A DNA stretch of 64,000 bases from Asticcacaulis endophyticus. GTDB lineage: Bacteria; Pseudomonadota; Alphaproteobacteria; Caulobacterales; Caulobacteraceae. Within the stretch, counting starts at the first letter, position 1, and the number at the start of each line of letters is the position of its first letter. The notes under the pieces are model-generated. The model was not told the origin of the DNA and ran no database searches. It worked only from the letters and a program-made list of their open reading frames with translations. Where the stretch lies: positions 310,001 to 374,000 of the forward strand of contig NZ_BMZB01000003.1 in assembly GCF_014652575.1 (NCBI RefSeq), written 5' to 3'. Below are positions 59,812 to 64,000 of the stretch, piece by piece. The position numbers and the translations under genes are program-made.

Positions 59812-61085
59812 GCTGCCAATGCCTGTTCCAGCAAGGCCATGCCTTCGTCAAACACCACTTCTGAAATGGTCAGCGGCATCAAAAAGCGCAGGGTTTCCCC
59901 GTAAATCCCGCACGATATCTGGATCAAACCCAGTTCCAGCGCTTTCGCCGTCACCCGCTTGGTGGCTTCACCGTCAGGTTCATTACCGCCGCGCACCTTA
60001 ACCAGATCGAAGGCCATCATCGCCCCTAAGCCCCGGATATTGGCGATCGGCAGCAGGTCTTCACGTCCGGCCCAGGCTTCAAAACGTGCCTGCATCCGTG
60101 CGCCTAACACCTCTGATTTGGTCAGCAAATCCTCATCGGCGATCACCTGCTGCACGGCCAGCGCCGCCGCACATGATAGTGGTGATCCGCCAAAGGTTGA
60201 CCCCAGACCACCGGGATCGACAGTGTCCATGATTTCGGCGCGGCCCAGAACCCCCGATAGCGGGAACCCGCCCGACATGGATTTGGCCATGGTGATCAGG
60301 TCAGGCTCAACGCCCGCATGTTCAATGGCGAACATCTTACCTGTCCGCCCAAAGCCAGTCTGAACTTCATCAATAATCAACTTGATACCATGGGTGTCGC
60401 ACAGCCCGCGCAAGGCCTTAAGCAACTCCGGCGGCGTGACGTGGAACCCGCCCTCGCCCTGCACCGGTTCGATGATGATGGCGGCGATACGCGACGGTTC
60501 GACATCGGCGCGGAACAGGGTGTCCAGTGCTTTCAGGCTATCCTCAACCGTCACCCCGTAATGGGCAACCGGAAACGGCACATGCCACACTTCGGACGGC
60601 ATGATGCCGAACTGCTTCTTATAGGGCGTGACCTTGCCCGTCAGGGCCGAGGTCATCAGGGTGCGGCCATGAAACGCGCCAGAGAAAGCAATCACACCCG
60701 AACGGCCGGTCGCAGCCCGCGCGATTTTCACCGCGTTTTCGACGGCTTCGGCGCCTGTGTTGAAAAAGATGGTCTTGGCCGGGCCTTTGAACGGCGCCAA
60801 CGCGTTTAGAGCCTCGGCCAGCGCCACATAGGGCTTATAGGGCAAGACCTGAAAACAGGTGTGATGAAAGGACTTAAGCTGGGCTTCGACCGCCGCGATG
60901 ATGAGCGGGTGGTTATGGCCGGTGTTCAAAACGGCAATGCCGCCAACGAAATCAATATACCGCCTACCCTCCACGTCCCAGATCTCGGCGTTGAGCGCGC
61001 GAGCGGCGAAGACGCCGCTGGCATTGGCAACGCCTCTGGGGATGGCGTTCAGGCGGCGCTGCATCAGGTCAGAATTGCTCATCAT
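59808..61085 (-). CDS. gabT: 4-aminobutyrate/5-aminovalerate aminotransferase (GabT-type)
   Basis: PLP enzyme that transfers the amino group of GABA (and often 5-aminovalerate) to 2-oxoglutarate. The 425-residue class III aminotransferase has [50 protein letters not shown] and the PLP Lys at about 268 in [12 protein letters not shown]. With gcdH next to it, 5-aminovalerate use (DavT role) is as likely as GABA. It overlaps both neighbours by four bases. Confidence 0.92.
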   Translation of the reverse strand: MMSNSDLMQRRLNAIPRGVANASGVFAARALNAEIWDVEGRRYIDFVGGIAVLNTGHNHPLIIAAVEAQLKSFHHTCFQVLPYKPYVALAEALNALAPFKGPAKTIFFNTGAEAVENAVKIARAATGRSGVIAFSGAFHGRTLMTSALTGKVTPYKKQFGIMPSEVWHVPFPVAHYGVTVEDSLKALDTLFRADVEPSRIAAIIIEPVQGEGGFHVTPPELLKALRGLCDTHGIKLIIDEVQTGFGRTGKMFAIEHAGVEPDLITMAKSMSGGFPLSGVLGRAEIMDTVDPGGLGSTFGGSPLSCAAALAVQQVIADEDLLTKSEVLGARMQARFEAWAGREDLLPIANIRGLGAMMAFDLVKVRGGNEPDGEATKRVTAKALELGLIQISCGIYGETLRFLMPLTISEVVFDEGMALLEQALAA

Positions 61086-61453
61086 GCCACCGCTATCGCT
61101 TCGATTTCCACTTTCCAGCGCTCATCATAAAGCCCGCACAGCGCCAGCGTCATGGTCGGCGCGATCTCAAGCCCCAGCACGTCCTTGCGCACCGAAATCA
61201 TCTCCGGGATGTAGGCGCGGTCCGTCAGATAGGTCGTGACCTTGGTCAGGTTGGCCAGCGATAGCCCTGCGTCCTTAAGCTGGGTCTCGACATTGCCCCA
61301 GGCCAGACGGATCTGCTCAGCCGTATCTTCGGGGACATTGCCCGCCGCATCGACAGGCCCCTGCCCGCTGACGAAGACGAGGGTTTGCGCGTTTTCGACA
61401 CGGTTGGTCTGCGCCCAGCCGGTGCCGGTGGGATTAATCGGTGTTTTTTTCAT
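61082..61453 (-). CDS. Rid-family protein in amine-catabolism operon, non-RidA subtype
   Basis: A 123-residue YjgF-type protein with VFVSGQGPVDAAGN, IRLAWGNVETQLKDAGLSL, VTTYLTD and the C-terminal [10 protein letters not shown]. The residue matching E. coli RidA Arg105 is replaced: the stretch here is IAPTMTLALCGL. That points to a Rid subfamily that does not act on 2-aminoacrylate. Its place between GabD and GabT suggests handling of an unstable imine or cyclic intermediate of amine oxidation, by inference. Confidence 0.87.
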   Translation of the reverse strand: MKKTPINPTGTGWAQTNRVENAQTLVFVSGQGPVDAAGNVPEDTAEQIRLAWGNVETQLKDAGLSLANLTKVTTYLTDRAYIPEMISVRKDVLGLEIAPTMTLALCGLYDERWKVEIEAIAVA

Positions 61454-61462
61454 GATGGGTTC

Positions 61463-62923
61463 CTACAAACCGATAGCCAGATATTTAATTTCGGTGAAGT
61501 CTTCGAGGCCGTAACGGGAGCCTTCGCGGCCCACGCCGGATTCTTTGACGCCGCCAAACGGGGTCGCCGGATTGGACGACAAGACCTCATTGGCCCCGAC
61601 CATGCCGTATTCCAGCGCTTCGGCTACGCGGAAGATGCGCCCGATATCGCGCGCCCAGAAATAGGCCGCCAGACCGTAAGGCGTGTCATTGGCCAGTTTG
61701 ATAACCTCGTCCTCGGTCTCAAACTCATAGAGCGGGGCGACGGGGCCGAAAATCTCAGCCGTCGCCAGTTCCATATCGGGTGTGATGCCAGTCAGGATCG
61801 TCGGGGCATAAAAATTGCCGCCGCGGTCATGGCGCGCGCCCCCCAGTTCAGCCGTCGCCCCCTTGTCGAGCGCGTCCTTGACCAGACCGGAAACCTTATC
61901 AATCGCGGCGGTATTAATCAGCGGCCCGATGCGGGTGTTACCGTCCAGACCATCCCCGACCGGCAGAGCTTCGACGGCGGCCTTCAAGCGTTTGGCAAAC
62001 TCAGCCGCCACACTTTTTTGCACGTAAAACCGGTTAGCCGACACGCAGGTCTGACCGGCATTACGCAGTTTGGCCGCGATTGCCCCCGCTACAGCCGCAT
62101 CCAGATCGGCGTCGTCAAACACGATAAACGGCGCATTGCCGCCCAGTTCCAGCGACAGCTTTTTGAGCGTGCCCGCGCACTGTTGCATCAGCAGTTTCCC
62201 CACCCGCGTTGAGCCGGTGAAGGAGATTTTGCGCACATCGGGGTGGGAGGTCAGCACACCGGCCACTTCGGGCGCAGAGGATGCCGTGACGATATTGATG
62301 ACACCGTCCGGGAACCCGGCTTGTTCGGCCAACATGGCCAGAACCAGGGCCGACAAAGGCGTGTCTTCGGCGGGCTTGATGACAATGGTGCAGCCGGCCG
62401 CCAGCGCTGGAGCGACTTTGCGCGTGATCATGGCTGACGGGAAATTCCACGGCGTGATCGCGCCCACAACGCCAACCGGCTGCTTGATGACCAGACAGCG
62501 TTTATCGGGCGCGTGCGACGGGATGACATCGCCGTAAAGCCGCTTACCCTCTTCGGCAAACCATTCGATAAAGTTGGCGCCGAACGTGACTTCGCCGGTG
62601 GCCTCAGTGATGGGCTTGCCCTGTTCCAGCGTCAGAAGCTGACCCAGCGCGTCCTTGCGTTCATAGATCAGGCCGTGCCAGCGGCGCATGATGGCGGCGC
62701 GTTCAATGGCTGTTTTCCTGGCCCAGGCCGGAAAGGCGGCGGATGCTGCGGCAATCGCAGCTTCGCAATCGGCGGCCGTCATATCGGCCACGTCAGCGAT
62801 TTTGGCACCCGTGGCCGGATTGTAAACCGCGAAGGTCTTTTGTGCCTTATAGCGGCCCGCAAAGGCCAGCACTTCGGTCAGTATATCCGCCGCCAGAGGG
62901 GCGATTTTGATCAGGTCATACAT
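61463..62923 (-). CDS. gabD: NAD(P)-dependent succinate/glutarate semialdehyde dehydrogenase
   Basis: Oxidises succinate semialdehyde (from GABA) or glutarate semialdehyde (from 5-aminovalerate). The 486-residue aldehyde dehydrogenase has ITPWNFPSAMITRK, FTGSTRVGK, the general base Glu at about 259 (LELGGNAPF), and nucleophile Cys at about 293 (AGQTCVSANRF). The GQTCVSANR form is that of GabD. It starts two bases after the aminotransferase gene upstream in the operon. Confidence 0.94.
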   Translation of the reverse strand: MYDLIKIAPLAADILTEVLAFAGRYKAQKTFAVYNPATGAKIADVADMTAADCEAAIAAASAAFPAWARKTAIERAAIMRRWHGLIYERKDALGQLLTLEQGKPITEATGEVTFGANFIEWFAEEGKRLYGDVIPSHAPDKRCLVIKQPVGVVGAITPWNFPSAMITRKVAPALAAGCTIVIKPAEDTPLSALVLAMLAEQAGFPDGVINIVTASSAPEVAGVLTSHPDVRKISFTGSTRVGKLLMQQCAGTLKKLSLELGGNAPFIVFDDADLDAAVAGAIAAKLRNAGQTCVSANRFYVQKSVAAEFAKRLKAAVEALPVGDGLDGNTRIGPLINTAAIDKVSGLVKDALDKGATAELGGARHDRGGNFYAPTILTGITPDMELATAEIFGPVAPLYEFETEDEVIKLANDTPYGLAAYFWARDIGRIFRVAEALEYGMVGANEVLSSNPATPFGGVKESGVGREGSRYGLEDFTEIKYLAIGL

Positions 62924-62925
62924 GT

Positions 62926-64000
62926 TCAGACTCCCAATTTTTTGGCAGTGGCGTCGAGCGCGCGGCCAAGGATGTCGACGGTTTGGTCAACCTCGGCATG
63001 GGTGTAGATCAGCGGCGGACTAAGCACGATCGACGGTCCCACGGCGCGCACGATCAGGCCCTCATTATAGCAATAGTCGCGACAGAAAATGCTGGCATTA
63101 TCCGTCAGGGTCGGCAGTTCGCGCGTGTCTTTGTTTTTAACCAGTTGCAGAGCGGCCATCATGCCGATCCCGCGCCGCTCACCGACGATCGGACTGCTAT
63201 CGACCAGCTTATCGAGCGCGGCCATAAAGTACGGGCCAATATCGTCACGCACCCGCGCGACTAAGCCCTCGTTTTCGATGATGTCGATATTGGCCAGCGC
63301 GACCGCACAGGCGACCGGGTGGCCGGAATAGGTGTAGCCGTGCGCCAGATGCCCGCCGTCAGCCAGCACATTGTAGACCCGGTCATGGATACCGACCGCC
63401 GCCACCGGCAGATACCCAGACGACAGGCCCTTGGCCATCGGCATGAAATCAGGCTGGATTCCCAGGGTTTGCGACCCGAACCATGATCCTGTGCGACCAA
63501 ATCCGCAGATGACTTCGTCGGCAATCAGCAAAATATCGTACTGCTTACAGATGCGCTGAATTTCTGGCCAGTAGGTCGATGGCGGATCAATGACCCCGCC
63601 GGCGCCTTGAACCGGCTCACCGATAAAGGCGCAGACGTTTTCCGCACCCAATTCAAGGATTTTATCCTCCAGCGCACGGGCGGCCTTGAGGCCAAACTCG
63701 TCGCGTGACAGTCCCTCACCGTACAGATACCAGTGGGGGTGCGCGATATGCACCACCTCATTCGACACACCGCCGTCCATGGCGTGCATGTGCGGCATCC
63801 CGCCGAGTGCTGAGCCCATGACAGTTGAGCCATGATAGGCCATGGTCCGGCTGATGATCGTGCGCTTGGTGACCCGCCCCTGAAGCTGCCAGAACTGACG
63901 CGCCAGACGGGCAATGGCGTCATTGGCCTCCGACCCAGAATTGGCGAACGCGAAGTGATTGATCGTATCGGGCGTCAACCCCGCCAGACGTGCCGCCAGC
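62926..64000 (-). CDS. Class III aminotransferase (putrescine/omega-amine:pyruvate type), 5' end cut by window
   Basis: PLP aminotransferase acting on diamines or omega-amino acids, resembling SpuC-type putrescine-pyruvate aminotransferases. About 358 codons are in the window, running open through 64000 (LAARLAGLTPDTINHF). The apparent start at 63978 is only a TTG inside the conserved region. Marks: FANSGSEANDAIARLAR, YHGSTVMGSALGG, FIGEPVQGAGGV, LIADEVICGFGRTG, and the PLP Lys in MPMAKGLSSGY. The missing N-terminus should be about 90-100 residues. Activity on putrescine versus cadaverine cannot be told. Confidence 0.88.
   Translation of the reverse strand, partial: LAARLAGLTPDTINHFAFANSGSEANDAIARLARQFWQLQGRVTKRTIISRTMAYHGSTVMGSALGGMPHMHAMDGGVSNEVVHIAHPHWYLYGEGLSRDEFGLKAARALEDKILELGAENVCAFIGEPVQGAGGVIDPPSTYWPEIQRICKQYDILLIADEVICGFGRTGSWFGSQTLGIQPDFMPMAKGLSSGYLPVAAVGIHDRVYNVLADGGHLAHGYTYSGHPVACAVALANIDIIENEGLVARVRDDIGPYFMAALDKLVDSSPIVGERRGIGMMAALQLVKNKDTRELPTLTDNASIFCRDYCYNEGLIVRAVGPSIVLSPPLIYTHAEVDQTVDILGRALDATAKKLGV

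Noticed and set aside
61385-62212. Long plus-strand frame opposite gabD and the Rid gene
   Set aside because: It is a mirror of codon bias in the minus-strand genes, with no family resemblance.

Overview
This window looks like a chromosomal stretch from a stalked or related alphaproteobacterium, most probably order Caulobacterales and possibly an Asticcacaulis-like organism. The evidence is the gene order nuoA-N followed by birA, coaX and an RNase J gene, a two-domain cold-shock protein next to a DUF192 gene, a ppiD-trpE pair, trpGDC followed by lexA, an NDUFS4-type complex I subunit, and LexA boxes of the alphaproteobacterial GAAC-N7-GAAC type. The genus is an inference. No phage, transposase, integrase, CRISPR array or plasmid function is visible. 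Almost everything is dense core genome.

Layout. Positions 1-15.4 kb carry sdhE (partial), recG, a DUF3089 protein, an LpxL-type acyltransferase, kdsA, a photolyase, a sulfurtransferase, an orphan AapJ-type binding lipoprotein, five tRNA genes (Arg, two Pro, two Glu), the NDUFS4-like gene, DUF192 and cold-shock genes, recJ and glpX. Positions 15.4-18.5 kb hold a PHA synthase and an Ldh-family oxidoreductase. Positions 18.5-37.6 kb are one long minus-strand block: all fourteen nuo genes with three extra membrane-protein genes inserted, then birA, coaX and rnj. A credible promoter lies upstream of nuoA. Positions 37.9-41.7 kb hold two identical tRNA-Asp genes and a large autotransporter. Positions 41.7-45.3 kb hold a Rid-family gene, pyrG, secG and tpiA. 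Positions 45.4-52.7 kb hold ppiD-trpE, trpGDC and lexA. Positions 52.6-57.7 kb hold comEC, gltX and gltA.

Positions 57.8-64 kb are a tightly overlapping minus-strand catabolic operon. It encodes a putrescine/omega-amino-acid aminotransferase (partial at the window edge), a GabD-type semialdehyde dehydrogenase, a Rid protein, a GabT-type transaminase and glutaryl-CoA dehydrogenase, followed by the N-terminal half of a CaiB/BaiF CoA-transferase. Together these fit conversion of diamines and omega-amino acids (putrescine/GABA and cadaverine/lysine/5-aminovalerate) to succinate or to glutarate, glutaryl-CoA and crotonyl-CoA. The CoA-transferase appears to be broken.

I found no clearly new multi-gene system. 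The points most worth a second look are the truncated CoA-transferase, the three non-nuo genes inside the complex I operon (including an OB-fold/TM2 fusion), the two Rid proteins that lack the RidA arginine, the paired divergent LexA boxes, the long leader of the cold-shock gene, and the palindromic intergenic element near 58.5 kb.
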